Shown piece after piece: positions 18,296 through 26,918 of a stretch of 48,670 bases of DNA; position 1 is the first letter of the stretch, and each line of letters opens with the position of its first letter. This DNA comes from a virus. The stretch lies in IMG/VR virus record IMGVR_UViG_3300030104_001760, positions 1-48,670 of that record; one strand, written 5' to 3'. The translations under genes and the position numbers were made by a program. The notes below the pieces were generated by a model. That model was not told the DNA's origin and searched no databases. It saw nothing but the letters and a program-made list of their open reading frames with translations.

Positions 18296-18708
18296 GTAAA
18301 CCTCGGTCCTGTTGTGTTATCGAGAACTCCTAGTTGTACTCGCTTTTTTCTTTCCGTCAACCATTTCTTTGGAATAATACGATTAGCGTATTTATAGCCG
18401 TGTCTATCGCACCAATCCGAATATTTAGTCTTTGATCCTTTGTATAGTCTATTGTTCTCATTGCCAAAGATAAACCTGATGTCTAGCTTTGGGTATTGCT
18501 CTTTGATAAGTAAATGTTTTTTTCTGTCGGCTGCCCGAAACCATCCCTTAACTTCTATGATGATTCCGTTGTCTAATACAAAGTCAGGCTTATAGGAAGC
18601 GACTTTAATAACAACATACTTAATAGACAGCTTCTCATAACGGATTTCTTTTTGTTTAGGTTTAAGATAATCCGCTACCTCTTCCTCAAGTGAACTTCTA
18701 TACAACAT
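18286..18708 (-). CDS. T7-type endonuclease I (Holliday junction resolvase)
   Basis: 140 residues with clear similarity to T7 gp3. The N-terminal RSSLEEEV carries the acidic residue equivalent to T7 E20 (E8 here). YKPDFVL gives D42, and IIIEVKG gives E52 and K54. ADRKKHLLIKEQYPKLDIRF and LYKGSKTKYSDWCDRHGYKY follow, closely matching T7. The enzyme cuts four-way junctions and branched replication intermediates, and in T7 also helps break down host DNA. All catalytic residues are present. It works beside the Cas4-like nuclease and polymerase. Confidence 0.93.
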   Translation of the reverse strand: MLYRSSLEEEVADYLKPKQKEIRYEKLSIKYVVIKVASYKPDFVLDNGIIIEVKGWFRAADRKKHLLIKEQYPKLDIRFIFGNENNRLYKGSKTKYSDWCDRHGYKYANRIIPKKWLTERKKRVQLGVLDNTTGPRFTWL

Positions 18709-19540
18709 GTGTGTAATATACTATAGGAGGTTCTTTTGCTTTAGAAACCCGGGAAGGTAGTGCTTGTAAGTTTTCCCAACATTTATACTTAAAAGAACAG
18801 AAGCCACACTCTACTCCTAGCTTTCTGTTACCACTTGGCTTGCTGTAGTAAGCTTCTGGTTCATCTGTGTAGCATCTTTCAAATGGCTCATCGTTATCTA
18901 TGTAAGCTATCGTATCTTCTATTTTAGCCATCTCTTCGTCCGTATCTACGTTTTCAGCTTCTACATATTTAAACTCACCCGTGTTCTTATTGACTACCCA
19001 CCATCCTCCTAAACCTTTTTCTGTAGCTTTAGCGTACCCTACTAGTTGTGCTATATAACCAAAGGCATCGCTCTTCTTCAATGTGGTAATATCTTCAAAC
19101 TTATTTATGTATGACCAACCAGACGCAGACTTAATATCATCTATCTTATTGTCTAGTATCATGTCGTACTCGCCTTTAATCTCTCTGTGTTTTGTTTGTA
19201 AAGTAGCCACTCCACTATCTTCAAACTTAACATTAGACGCTCTCATCAGACCTTTGAACACAGCTTCTATTATGTCTCCTATTAACATATTGATTAGAAA
19301 GTGTGGAGGAAATGCCTCCTTTGATTCAGGGTGATTTTTCTCAAACCAAAGTTGACACTTCTTCCTACCAAGATTAGACATTCTTAATCTGAAGTCTTCT
19401 CTCTTACCTGCGAACTGACGAATTACAGCTTTCTTAACATCTTCAGCAACGGTATCAGCGATTGAGGAGGAGACACTAGCCTCGCCTTTAAGAGCCTTGT
19501 TTAAAAAACTGTGTATCGCCAGTTCTGCAGGATGGTTCAT
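18698..19540 (-). CDS. Cas4/RecB-like PD-(D/E)XK exonuclease with four cysteines
   Basis: 280 residues. The nuclease motif runs GEYDMIL (D126), then IDDIKS (D135, K137), then QLVGYA (Q165, Y169), as in RecB-family nucleases. C62 (GRKKCQLW) and the C-terminal trio C245, C248, C254 (CGFCSFKYKC) form the four-cysteine arrangement that holds an iron-sulphur cluster in Cas4 and AddB-like proteins. It probably acts as the phage 5'-3' or end-processing exonuclease, in the place of T7 gp6 between endonuclease I and the ssDNA-binding protein. No Cas genes or CRISPR array are present, so a CRISPR role is unlikely. Confidence 0.8.
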   Translation of the reverse strand: MNHPAELAIHSFLNKALKGEASVSSSIADTVAEDVKKAVIRQFAGKREDFRLRMSNLGRKKCQLWFEKNHPESKEAFPPHFLINMLIGDIIEAVFKGLMRASNVKFEDSGVATLQTKHREIKGEYDMILDNKIDDIKSASGWSYINKFEDITTLKKSDAFGYIAQLVGYAKATEKGLGGWWVVNKNTGEFKYVEAENVDTDEEMAKIEDTIAYIDNDEPFERCYTDEPEAYYSKPSGNRKLGVECGFCSFKYKCWENLQALPSRVSKAKEPPIVYYTHVV

Positions 19541-19545
19541 ACTAC

Positions 19546-20427
19546 TTATTCCTCGATGTCTACTATTGAGCCAACAATATCAGATTCATCTTTCGATAAA
19601 TCATTTGTTTGTTTTTCCTGCCAATAGTCAGAGGTACGAGCATTACTAGTTTCAACCCAATCAGCAAAGTTCTGAAGAACCTCTTGTTGATCTGTGGTAA
19701 TCTCAAGAGTTTTGCCTAGTGTAGTAATTATTACACCATAAGAGTTGCCTGACTTACCCTCTCGTAATTCGCCCTTGAGAGAAATCTCATACGCAATCGG
19801 AAGTTTGTTCTTCCTTTGAATATCTTTGTAGATAGTGTCAAAGTTTTTGAAACTTTCCTTGTTTCGTATGTGCATCTTAAAAGGAAACTCATCCACATCA
19901 ACGGGATTTCCATCAGCATCAGTTGCTTTGTCAAGTTTACACAAACCAAAAATCACTTTGGTTCGCTTTACTTCACGCATAAGACTTTGCATCGCAGGAG
20001 GAAGCGACTCCCAATCTTTTACGTATCCTGATGGTCTGCCACAGTTGTATGTACCATTGTTATCCTTAAGGTCTTGGTTTAAAGACTTTGCAAACACAGT
20101 TCGTAACATATTTCCTTGTGATCCATCAGACTTAACGGCATTAGCATCCCATCTCTCGTAACAAAATCTTTGTAGAAAAGGTCTAATCGTCACGGTTGAA
20201 CTGTAATACTCTGTACCGTCAGGTAGTTTAACAGAGAACGAGCCTGCTTTAATTATAGCAACCTCCATTTGCTCTCCGTTAACATCTTTAGTACCCATAA
20301 TGTTCGTATGGATTTGTCGTAGTTCCGCTAATGCTGAACGGGATGGGGCAGAGACTTCGCCTCCAACACCCATCAAGTCAGCTAAATCAGATTGGGAACT
20401 TTCAATTACACTTAAATTATTTTCCAT
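19546..20427 (-). CDS. Probable single-stranded DNA-binding protein
   Basis: 293 residues, with AAGGAG upstream of ATG 20427. No catalytic motif. The middle is beta-rich and aromatic (EYYSSTVTIRPFLQRFCYER). The C-terminus is acidic (KDESDIVGSIVDIEE), the kind of tail that lets phage SSBs such as T7 gp2.5 recruit polymerase and helicase. It lies between DNA polymerase and the recombination nucleases, where SSB or annealing proteins are usual. Assigned from context and tail, not from a fold I can prove. Confidence 0.55.
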   Translation of the reverse strand: MENNLSVIESSQSDLADLMGVGGEVSAPSRSALAELRQIHTNIMGTKDVNGEQMEVAIIKAGSFSVKLPDGTEYYSSTVTIRPFLQRFCYERWDANAVKSDGSQGNMLRTVFAKSLNQDLKDNNGTYNCGRPSGYVKDWESLPPAMQSLMREVKRTKVIFGLCKLDKATDADGNPVDVDEFPFKMHIRNKESFKNFDTIYKDIQRKNKLPIAYEISLKGELREGKSGNSYGVIITTLGKTLEITTDQQEVLQNFADWVETSNARTSDYWQEKQTNDLSKDESDIVGSIVDIEE

Positions 20428-20465
20428 AATAAATTTACTCCTTATATATATTATGATTCGTAATG

Positions 20466-22505
20466 CTAGACATCTTTAGTGTCAAGCCAATTATTACCTA
20501 TCTTTGCTTCTAACAACATAGGTACAACTAAATCTATCTCATAGTAAGATTCAATTATCTCTTTTAGGTTATTATTAATTTCCTGGATAATGGATATAAC
20601 CTTTTGTTCTTCATCAGGATGTATGTCAATTACAACACTATCGTGAACCGTGTTGACTAGACAACTCGATAGCTTATCTAACGCTTTCTCAATCTCTACC
20701 AAAACGATGGGAACAATGTCACCCGTAGCGAAACCTTGAACGGGATAGTTCTTGATCATAGTGAAATGTGAAAACTTCTCACCTTTACGCTCTACATCAG
20801 GGAAAGCATACTGCCTGCCTGATGGAGTAGTTATCTTTAAGAAACGAACTGCCTCATTGCCAAGCTTTTTGTGCCACTCTGCTATGCCTTCATACTTCTC
20901 TATAAAGTGCGTGTAGTATTCAGCTTCTGCCTTGCTTCTGCCATAACCCGTTGCTCCGTAAAGAGGGGCAAATGTGTGAGCCTTTGCTTCCTGCCTAGAG
21001 GTAGGTTGTCCTGCTTCTGATATAATCTTTGCAGTGTAACTGTGTACATCAAATCCCGTTTCCACTTCTTCAATAGCTACCTTGTCTCCCGAAAGTTGTG
21101 CAGCCACACGGAACTCCAACTGTGCAAAGTCAGCTTCCATAATCTTACCACCCTGCCAACGGGATACGAATACTCGCTTAACGGGGAACGTACCACCACG
21201 GGGCATGTTCTGCATATTCGGATTGCGTCCACTGAACCTTCCCGTAGCCGTAACATGTTGGGTCAAGCCTACATGTAAAAACCCATCAGGTTTAGTAAAA
21301 GTGTCTATCCCATCGACAAAGCTAGAGAGATAGCTAGAGATAGCACTCTGACGTTTGAGATCAGATAGAAACTGATGTGCTACCTCAATACCTTTCATTT
21401 TCGCATTGGACATAAGTATATCTAAATGTGATTTACTTGTTGAAAAACCATTAGCACTAACCCACTTCTTTGAGGGTGGACGTAAGTTTAGCCCTGCCCT
21501 TACGTTTGTGTCTTCTAGTAAGTAACCTCTAGCTTCACACTCTTTACACCTGTTAGGTTTAGAGAATAAAGACCCATCTTTCTTTGTCTTATAAACCTTA
21601 CCTTTACCCTTACACACACTGCATGTTTTTGCCCTAGTTCTAAAAATTTGAGAGCTGTTGGCTTCCACTGCTTCATGGAACTCCGTCTTCGTATAAGTAA
21701 AGTTAAATAGATCTGCCCACTCTTTCTTGTTGTGAACTTTCCTAGAGTATATAACTTGACTGACTTGTTCAGGGGAGTTGAGGTTGATAGGAGTGTCTCC
21801 CATTATCGTCTTAACTGTTATAGTTAATCTAGTTTCAATATCCCGTAACTCTTTTTCAAAGTCATTACGAACTTTTTCTAGTGCTTCCCTATCTATCTTG
21901 AAGCCGTTCATATACATTCTAGTCAAGGTCTGACACACTTGATTTGTTATATCTAAAACCGACACCAGAGATTGAGCTTCAGGTTTGTCATACTCTTGTT
22001 CAAGCCTATCAAACAAAGCCTTTGTTACTAACAAGTCGTAGGTTAGATACTCCGAAAGTTCTTGTAGTGGTATCTCATTGGTTGCGTAGTCTTTCTTGAA
22101 ATACTCTTTGAGAGTGTCTTGCTTGTTGTACTCTAGATTGTATCTCTCTGCACAAGCCTCTAGAGATACGGATTGTTTCTGTCCTCTTTGTAATACATAC
22201 TCTGCTAACATCGTGTCGTAAACGTCACCCCCATAGGTAAACCCACATGCCCACAACCATTGTAAATCGTGTTGCAGATTGTGTCCTACGAGCAGGGTAG
22301 TCTTATCCAAAACTGCCTGCAGCATCTTACGTTGTGATCCATCCTCGTCTTGTTTCTCAACATGATCAAAAGTAAAAATGTGATGCTTACCCTTCAAGTT
22401 TAGCACACCAACCTGCGTCAATGTGTTTGATGGCTCAAAAGGATCTAGGTGTAACTTACCATCGCGTTTTACTGTTGTGTTCTCTACATCAAGAACTAGT
22501 TTCAT
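20466..22505 (-). CDS. polA: Family A DNA polymerase with 3'-5' exonuclease and DnaJ-like zinc insertion
   Basis: Start set at ATG 22505 (MKLVLDVENT), preceded by a GAGGGTAGG site; 22541 would add residues that belong to the HNH gene. 679 residues. Exonuclease: D6/E8, N76/D80 (GHNLQHD), Y153/D157. A central insertion has C295, C298, C320 and C323 in CSVCKGKGK and NRCKECEARGY, the CxxCxGxG pattern of DnaJ. Polymerase: motif A D459 (EADFAQLEFR), motif B R504-K508-F512-Y516 (RQEAKAHTFAPLYG) and motif C H621-D622. The residue equivalent to E. coli Pol I 762 is Phe, as in E. coli. A partial DnaJ domain in this place was described for HMO-2011-type phages. Replicative polymerase. Confidence 0.95.
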   Translation of the reverse strand: MKLVLDVENTTVKRDGKLHLDPFEPSNTLTQVGVLNLKGKHHIFTFDHVEKQDEDGSQRKMLQAVLDKTTLLVGHNLQHDLQWLWACGFTYGGDVYDTMLAEYVLQRGQKQSVSLEACAERYNLEYNKQDTLKEYFKKDYATNEIPLQELSEYLTYDLLVTKALFDRLEQEYDKPEAQSLVSVLDITNQVCQTLTRMYMNGFKIDREALEKVRNDFEKELRDIETRLTITVKTIMGDTPINLNSPEQVSQVIYSRKVHNKKEWADLFNFTYTKTEFHEAVEANSSQIFRTRAKTCSVCKGKGKVYKTKKDGSLFSKPNRCKECEARGYLLEDTNVRAGLNLRPPSKKWVSANGFSTSKSHLDILMSNAKMKGIEVAHQFLSDLKRQSAISSYLSSFVDGIDTFTKPDGFLHVGLTQHVTATGRFSGRNPNMQNMPRGGTFPVKRVFVSRWQGGKIMEADFAQLEFRVAAQLSGDKVAIEEVETGFDVHSYTAKIISEAGQPTSRQEAKAHTFAPLYGATGYGRSKAEAEYYTHFIEKYEGIAEWHKKLGNEAVRFLKITTPSGRQYAFPDVERKGEKFSHFTMIKNYPVQGFATGDIVPIVLVEIEKALDKLSSCLVNTVHDSVVIDIHPDEEQKVISIIQEINNNLKEIIESYYEIDLVVPMLLEAKIGNNWLDTKDV

Positions 22506-23031
22506 ACCTACCCTCTGAACTATACACTTTCTTTTCTCCACTCTTTGCCCGATTCTTTATAGCACTCATATTTTCAGAAACAGTTACCCACCGCAAGTTA
22601 CTTAATGAATAATCTAACTTATCTTCATTAACATGATCCACATTATACGTATCCAGAGGAAGATCGTTTGGTATAAAAGCCATAGCAAATAGCCTATGTA
22701 CATAGTAACTAACGTAATTCTGTGTATAACCTAATTTGACGCTTGGATAAACAGATCTACTAGTAGATGGTTCTAAGTTTTTATCGGCAATAGCACTATA
22801 TACATACGGAAATATATTTCCTTTGTCTTTATAAGAGGGAAGAGGGTGTTGTCCTCCCGTAGGGTACAAAAAGTATCTCCCCTTTGGTATGCTTCTAAGA
22901 AAAAAAGACGCTCTAGTTAAATCTATTCTTCTTTGACCCCTATCTCCAAAGTCAATGCCTATTTCAGATACATCTATCCTTTTATCTGATATATGTTTTA
23001 CTTCTGGTAAAAATAAATCTAACTGTTTCAT
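22489..23031 (-). CDS. HNH homing endonuclease
   Basis: 180 residues. The C-terminal half reads YYVHRLFAMAFIPND, then YNVDHVNEDKLDYSLSNLRW and VTVSENM, the HNH pattern (H-DH-N) of freestanding homing endonucleases in phages. The N-terminal half begins MKQLDLFLPEVKHISDKRID and may bind DNA. It sits between helicase and polymerase genes, overlapping the first 17 bases of the polymerase. This is a typical place for a selfish insertion, since homing enzymes favour conserved polymerase loci. The start shares bases with the helicase stop. Confidence 0.85.
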   Translation of the reverse strand: MKQLDLFLPEVKHISDKRIDVSEIGIDFGDRGQRRIDLTRASFFLRSIPKGRYFLYPTGGQHPLPSYKDKGNIFPYVYSAIADKNLEPSTSRSVYPSVKLGYTQNYVSYYVHRLFAMAFIPNDLPLDTYNVDHVNEDKLDYSLSNLRWVTVSENMSAIKNRAKSGEKKVYSSEGRYETSS

Positions 23032-24260
23032 GCTGTAAACCTTGCTCTTTCACCATCAAGCTGAACGTCTATCTTCCCGTGCCATCCACCCTTAAGTTTA
23101 TTCTTTGCTATAACTAAATGTCGTATGGTATCTTCGCTTTCACAACCCTCTATCACGGGATCTTTACTAATGAGTATCATCAGGTCAGCTTCAGATGCCT
23201 TGCCCGTCTTACTACCCTCAAGCATAGATTGATCTACCATGATCTTACCTTCGGCTTCGGCTGAAAGTTGTGACATCCAAAGGATAGCACACTTGTATTG
23301 CTTCGCTATGTTTCTGGCATGGATTGCTGCCTCCTTCAAGTAGATGTCAGACCTATCCCCCGTTCTACTAGCAAACTTGTCACCCATATCTAATACCACA
23401 ATGTCAGGTTCGTATGCTTTAACGACTGCCTCAACCCAATCCATACCCTTACCCGTAGTATCCTTAACACTAATGTTAGCATTAACGGGATCATATCTCT
23501 TGGATGCCAAAGCCGTATTGCCCTTCACTTCATCCATACTCATGTTTGTTGCAGACGATAGATACCTAGCACCAACTCTGTCTGTTGATTCCTCATTACA
23601 GAAGATCAAGCACTTCGCTCCTTGAGATGCAAAGCCTCCCTCTGATGCGACAAGACTAGCATGAAAGGATGTCTTACCCGTATTAGGTCTAGCACCAATG
23701 ATAACAAGATGCCCACCACTAATACCCTCGATCCTTCGGGCAAGTGTGGGTATGTTAAACTTCCATTGAGATTGTATATCGTTAGCCTTTAGCAATGTGT
23801 CTATACTCATGTCATCCCACTCCACAGTTAAGTTAGGTATAAAGTTATCCTGATAATCGTTCAACAATTTGCGTAATGGCTCAAGACTATTCTTCTGCCC
23901 ATTCACATAATCAAAGCCCAAGTTAGCTATATCTTCGCCTATAACTTGTTGAAATAACTTGGAAAACACTTCTTGAGCAATGTCTGGGTTCATAGGTTTT
24001 TGGTTGCCAAGTTTAGTAAATATGATCTGATATGCTTCTTTGTTAGCAGTAGTCATAGTAGTGTTCTGGACATCAAACAAAGCATTTAACTCTTGCACAG
24101 TTACATCCTTATCGTGAAGATCCATAGCATAATCTAATGTATTCTTAATCTTTCTAACATCCTTACTGAACAATCTGTCTGGACACTTGATACCTTTATG
24201 GTCATCATAAAAATCCTTCTGCATTAGGCTTCGTAGTAAAGTTAACTCAACTGACATCAC
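23028..24260 (-). CDS. Replicative DNA helicase (DnaB/gp4 RecA fold)
   Basis: 410 residues. Walker A is GARPNTGKTS (residues 189-198). Residues 217-223 (CLIFCNE) carry the conserved Glu region, and Walker B is DIVVLD (286-291). AILWMSQLSAEAEGK and MLEGSKTGKASEAD are H3/H4-like segments of hexameric helicases. The N-terminal ~160 residues are helical, as in DnaB. It unwinds DNA ahead of the polymerase. Primase is a separate gene directly upstream (14-base overlap), unlike the fused T7 gp4. ATG 24257 is an equally good start. Confidence 0.9.
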   Translation of the reverse strand: MMSVELTLLRSLMQKDFYDDHKGIKCPDRLFSKDVRKIKNTLDYAMDLHDKDVTVQELNALFDVQNTTMTTANKEAYQIIFTKLGNQKPMNPDIAQEVFSKLFQQVIGEDIANLGFDYVNGQKNSLEPLRKLLNDYQDNFIPNLTVEWDDMSIDTLLKANDIQSQWKFNIPTLARRIEGISGGHLVIIGARPNTGKTSFHASLVASEGGFASQGAKCLIFCNEESTDRVGARYLSSATNMSMDEVKGNTALASKRYDPVNANISVKDTTGKGMDWVEAVVKAYEPDIVVLDMGDKFASRTGDRSDIYLKEAAIHARNIAKQYKCAILWMSQLSAEAEGKIMVDQSMLEGSKTGKASEADLMILISKDPVIEGCESEDTIRHLVIAKNKLKGGWHGKIDVQLDGERARFTA

Positions 24261-25053
24261 ATGCCCTCCTTAATCCGTTTATATCTTCTTTCTTTCTGTA
24301 CTTAACATCATCCTTTAACCTATAAGCTATCACCTCTGTTTCTCTGTCCTCACAAAAATACTTTAACTCTTTAGTATAAGATACTGTTTTAGAACTAGCA
24401 TCTGGGTCTAATGCTATAATAATCTTGTTAAAGTATTCCAGGAATTTCTTATGTTCATAGGTAAAAGATGTTCCCAAGATAGCCACTCCCGTGACTTGGG
24501 GAAAGAGTAAACCAATCGTTGTAGCAGAGATAACATCCTCTACCACTACGGCTACCCCGTTGTCCTCTCCTACACAACAAGAATAGTGCGTAGCAAGACC
24601 GCTATAGCGTAACCACTTTGGTGTCTTATCTGTAAGCGATCTTCCAACTGCGTCTACTAACCTGCCTTTGTACAATATAGGAAACACGGCTCGATTATCC
24701 TTAACATCATACATCAAAAAGATGTGATGCAATCCCCATCGTTCTATGAACCTTCGCATGTATGAGTTTGCAATATCAGTAGTCACATATTCGGGTAGCA
24801 TAAAATGAGAATCTTGTTCCAAGTATTCTTTAGGGCTATGTCCATTCAACTTACGCTTAACATCTTCGGCAGCCATGTTGACTTTAATCGCTCCTTTGAC
24901 ATCACAACTTGCTCTGTAACAATTATATACAACTATCCCATCCAAGTTTGATACGCTGAACTTTTTGTATCCACCACATACGGGGCAGTTTAATGTTAAA
25001 CTATCTCCTGATTTAATGTCTAAACCTTTGACGTATTCCTTAACACTAACCAT
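24247..25053 (-). CDS. DNA primase (zinc finger plus TOPRIM)
   Basis: 268 residues from ATG 25053, chosen because AGAGGAG lies nine bases upstream; an in-frame ATG at 25083 would sit within the integrase gene. Zinc finger cysteines C23, C26, C45 and C50 (LNCPVCGG, YNCYRASC). TOPRIM fold: VAVVVEDVISATTIG supplies the acidic residue and IIIALDPDASSKT the DxD. It makes RNA primers for the lagging strand and works with the adjacent helicase. Overlaps the integrase stop by eight bases. Confidence 0.85.
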   Translation of the reverse strand: MVSVKEYVKGLDIKSGDSLTLNCPVCGGYKKFSVSNLDGIVVYNCYRASCDVKGAIKVNMAAEDVKRKLNGHSPKEYLEQDSHFMLPEYVTTDIANSYMRRFIERWGLHHIFLMYDVKDNRAVFPILYKGRLVDAVGRSLTDKTPKWLRYSGLATHYSCCVGEDNGVAVVVEDVISATTIGLLFPQVTGVAILGTSFTYEHKKFLEYFNKIIIALDPDASSKTVSYTKELKYFCEDRETEVIAYRLKDDVKYRKKEDINGLRRACDVS

Positions 25054-25972
25054 CTTTGTATGCTCCTCTTTTAGATAAGGCATTATTAGCTGAAGCGAAT
25101 GTGTGCTTCAAGTAAGGTGACATTGAGTTGGGTGAATTGTGTCCACTAACAGACATAATCTGTGTTGTGTCTACTCCTGCTTCCACCATCTCTGTAATGG
25201 CAGTCCTACGCATATCCATCGCTTGTAACTCCATAGGAAGACCACAGACAGCCTTTATCTCATTTACGATGGGTGAGACTTCAACATCCGTATAAGGTCT
25301 GTATGCCCCGTTTTTCGGGTAGACATGGGGAGTGACGTATTTTTGGAAACCAAAGTCATACTCTTGTTGTTGCAACATTTTGAGCAGGTCTGTTTGAATG
25401 GGCATACTAACTTCGGCTCTCTTCTTTGATTGGACAAGATGTAGTGTTCCTTCTTCTAAGTTTAGATTATCCCACTCCAACAACCTCATATCTCCAACTC
25501 TTTGAGCGAACTCATATGCCATATGCACAATAAGTCCTACACTTCTCCATTTAAACTCTCCGTAAGCACAATCCAGGAAATCCCGTACTTGGCTCTGTGT
25601 CCACATTACCTTACGTTGCTTCTCCTTCATCTTACTGACCAAACGCATTGGGTTCTTTGTTAAGACTTCTAGCTCTTCTCCAAAGTTTAACACTACAGAC
25701 ATTATAGTAGATATAATATTGGCAGTCCTAACTCCTCTTTGTAACCACTCTTGATATGCAAGCTTACAATCAGAAACTAAAAGGTTCTTCAGCTTGATTG
25801 CCCCAAATTTCTCCCAACCCATGTCGGTCTTACTTGCCCTAGCAAGATTGTACTCATAGTTCTTTTGGGTCTTCCCTCTTAATGCTAAGTATTGTGGTGA
25901 ACCCATATAAATTTCTATTAGTTCATCGACAGTAGACTTACCATTGAGAGTGGTAATATTTCTCCTCTGCAT
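25046..25972 (-). CDS. Tyrosine recombinase / integrase-like protein
   Basis: 308 residues. An SAM-like core-binding domain (~11-115) precedes the catalytic domain, with R158 (AQRVGDMRLLEW), K183/K184 (VQSKKRAEV), R255 (MDMRRTAIT), H278 (SVSGHNS) and Y287 (MSPYLKHT). The histidine normally three residues before the second arginine is methionine (M252), a position that varies in some families. It could integrate the phage, resolve genome multimers, or be inactive. No attachment site, tRNA gene or repressor gene is visible, and it lies within the replication operon rather than by an att site. It occupies the slot reported for integrase in HMO-2011-type phages. Confidence 0.8.
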   Translation of the reverse strand: MQRRNITTLNGKSTVDELIEIYMGSPQYLALRGKTQKNYEYNLARASKTDMGWEKFGAIKLKNLLVSDCKLAYQEWLQRGVRTANIISTIMSVVLNFGEELEVLTKNPMRLVSKMKEKQRKVMWTQSQVRDFLDCAYGEFKWRSVGLIVHMAYEFAQRVGDMRLLEWDNLNLEEGTLHLVQSKKRAEVSMPIQTDLLKMLQQQEYDFGFQKYVTPHVYPKNGAYRPYTDVEVSPIVNEIKAVCGLPMELQAMDMRRTAITEMVEAGVDTTQIMSVSGHNSPNSMSPYLKHTFASANNALSKRGAYKDG

Positions 25973-26234
25973 CTCTATACTCCTTCCGTACCTTCTTAGT
26001 ATTATCTCTGGCTATCCTCCAAGACACCCAACTTTCCATACAATGATCTTTACCTAAACAGTAATCAATCACTGTGACTAAATTAAACAGACCTCGCCTC
26101 TTCCATTCCCAATTCCTGACACTAAAAGATTGATATGCCTTTCCTCCTATGGCTGCATTAAGTAAACAACTTATCATCAGGAAAACTTTAAACAAGTATG
26201 TTTTAATTTTTCTTTTTCTTATCATGCTCATCAA
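25938..26234 (-). CDS. Small membrane protein upstream of integrase
   Basis: Up to 98 residues from ATG 26234; ATG 26225 (MIRKRKIKTYLFK) is equally plausible. Positive residues then one hydrophobic segment (YLFKVFLMISCLLNAAIGG) indicate an inner-membrane anchor. The soluble part has Trp-rich pieces (FSVRNWEWKRRGLFN) and ends in a charged helix. I recall similar proteins in marine phages; function unknown. It overlaps the integrase start by 35 bases and the preceding 53-residue protein by 32. Confidence 0.6.
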   Translation of the reverse strand: MMSMIRKRKIKTYLFKVFLMISCLLNAAIGGKAYQSFSVRNWEWKRRGLFNLVTVIDYCLGKDHCMESWVSWRIARDNTKKVRKEYRDAEEKYYHSQW

Positions 26235-26364
26235 GACCTTTACTTATTTTCCTAAAACTCTCCCAATACACTATGATATACACGAATAACATTATACCTA
26301 ACACTATCCACATCTCTATCAAAAAGCCGTAGGGTTTATACTCTGTTACAAAAGGTGTCTTCAT
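26203..26364 (-). CDS. 53-residue single-pass membrane protein
   Basis: Short frame from ATG 26364 with GGGAGG upstream. It begins MKTPFVTEYKPYGF, then IEMWIVLGIMLFVYIIVYW is one transmembrane segment, followed by a charged tail ending in lysines. The ATG overlaps the stop of the preceding 58-residue gene (ATGA). Together with the next protein this makes two small membrane proteins in a row; function unknown. Confidence 0.6.
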   Translation of the reverse strand: MKTPFVTEYKPYGFLIEMWIVLGIMLFVYIIVYWESFRKISKGLDEHDKKKKN

Positions 26365-26537
26365 CTTTTATAATCCTCCCGTAACCCGAACTCCAAATTC
26401 TTTATGCCTCGCATACCTTTGGCAGTCTTCTTCATCTCATCAAGCTCCTGCTTGTCTGCACAAATTAAAACTAAAGGCATCGTACCTCTAGTAAGTAACT
26501 TTGCATCCTCAATCCTTTTTCTTGCATTGTTTTTCAT
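26361..26537 (-). CDS. 58-residue soluble small protein
   Basis: Short frame from ATG 26537 with AGGAGA just upstream. It begins MKNNARKRIEDAKLLTRGTM and contains PLVLICADKQELDEMKKTA, a small alpha/beta pattern. Both ends are ATGA overlaps with neighbours, which strongly supports translation. Function unknown. Confidence 0.6.
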   Translation of the reverse strand: MKNNARKRIEDAKLLTRGTMPLVLICADKQELDEMKKTAKGMRGIKNLEFGLREDYKR

Positions 26538-26731
26538 TTCTTCTCCTTCTCATGTTTAATGGACATTTCTTTTATTCTATCAAACAAGCCCATCTCCCTC
26601 GATTGACACGCTCTTAATACATATTGAGCATTTCTAACGGCAATGATATGCCCTTCTAATTCTTCAACAAGCAGTCTTGCTTCCTCTGTGTCGGGCAAGC
26701 CCCACTGCTTTCCATCTAATTGAACTCTCAC
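26534..26731 (-). CDS. 65-residue small protein (GTG start)
   Basis: The start is GTG at 26731 with AAAGGAGA eight bases upstream. The product begins MRVQLDGKQWGLPDTEEARL and is then mainly one helix, ending in KHEKEKK. No recognised domain. Ends in an ATGA overlap. Confidence 0.6.
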   Translation of the reverse strand: MRVQLDGKQWGLPDTEEARLLVEELEGHIIAVRNAQYVLRACQSREMGLFDRIKEMSIKHEKEKK

Positions 26732-26744
26732 TTATTTTCTCCTT

Positions 26745-26918
26745 TCAAAAGTTTGGCTCACCATGTTCATCAAACACGATGCTACTTGGTGGTTTCCAAT
26801 TGCGTCCTTCCATGCACGGCTCAATCACTCTATTCTCCTCTGTGTCTTTGATGCCAAAATTTCTTAAAAACATTTCTAGACTGTCGGGTATGACACTAAT
26901 CTCCTTCTTCGTCATCAT
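26745..26918 (-). CDS. 57-residue hypothetical protein
   Basis: Short frame from the double ATG at 26918 to TGA at 26745. It begins MMTKKEISVIPDSLEMFLRN and ends SSIVFDEHGEPNF. The ribosome site is weak (a G-run about 10 bases upstream). It fills the gap between two better supported small genes. Unknown function. Confidence 0.45.
   Translation of the reverse strand: MMTKKEISVIPDSLEMFLRNFGIKDTEENRVIEPCMEGRNWKPPSSIVFDEHGEPNF

Noticed and set aside
18698-19540. CRISPR-associated function for the Cas4-like protein
   Set aside because: No repeat-spacer array or other Cas genes anywhere in the window. RecB-type nucleases are common in phage recombination modules.
25046-25972. Calling the phage temperate because of the integrase
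   Set aside because: No repressor, attachment site or tRNA seen, and the protein departs from the usual catalytic set. Lifestyle cannot be decided from this window.
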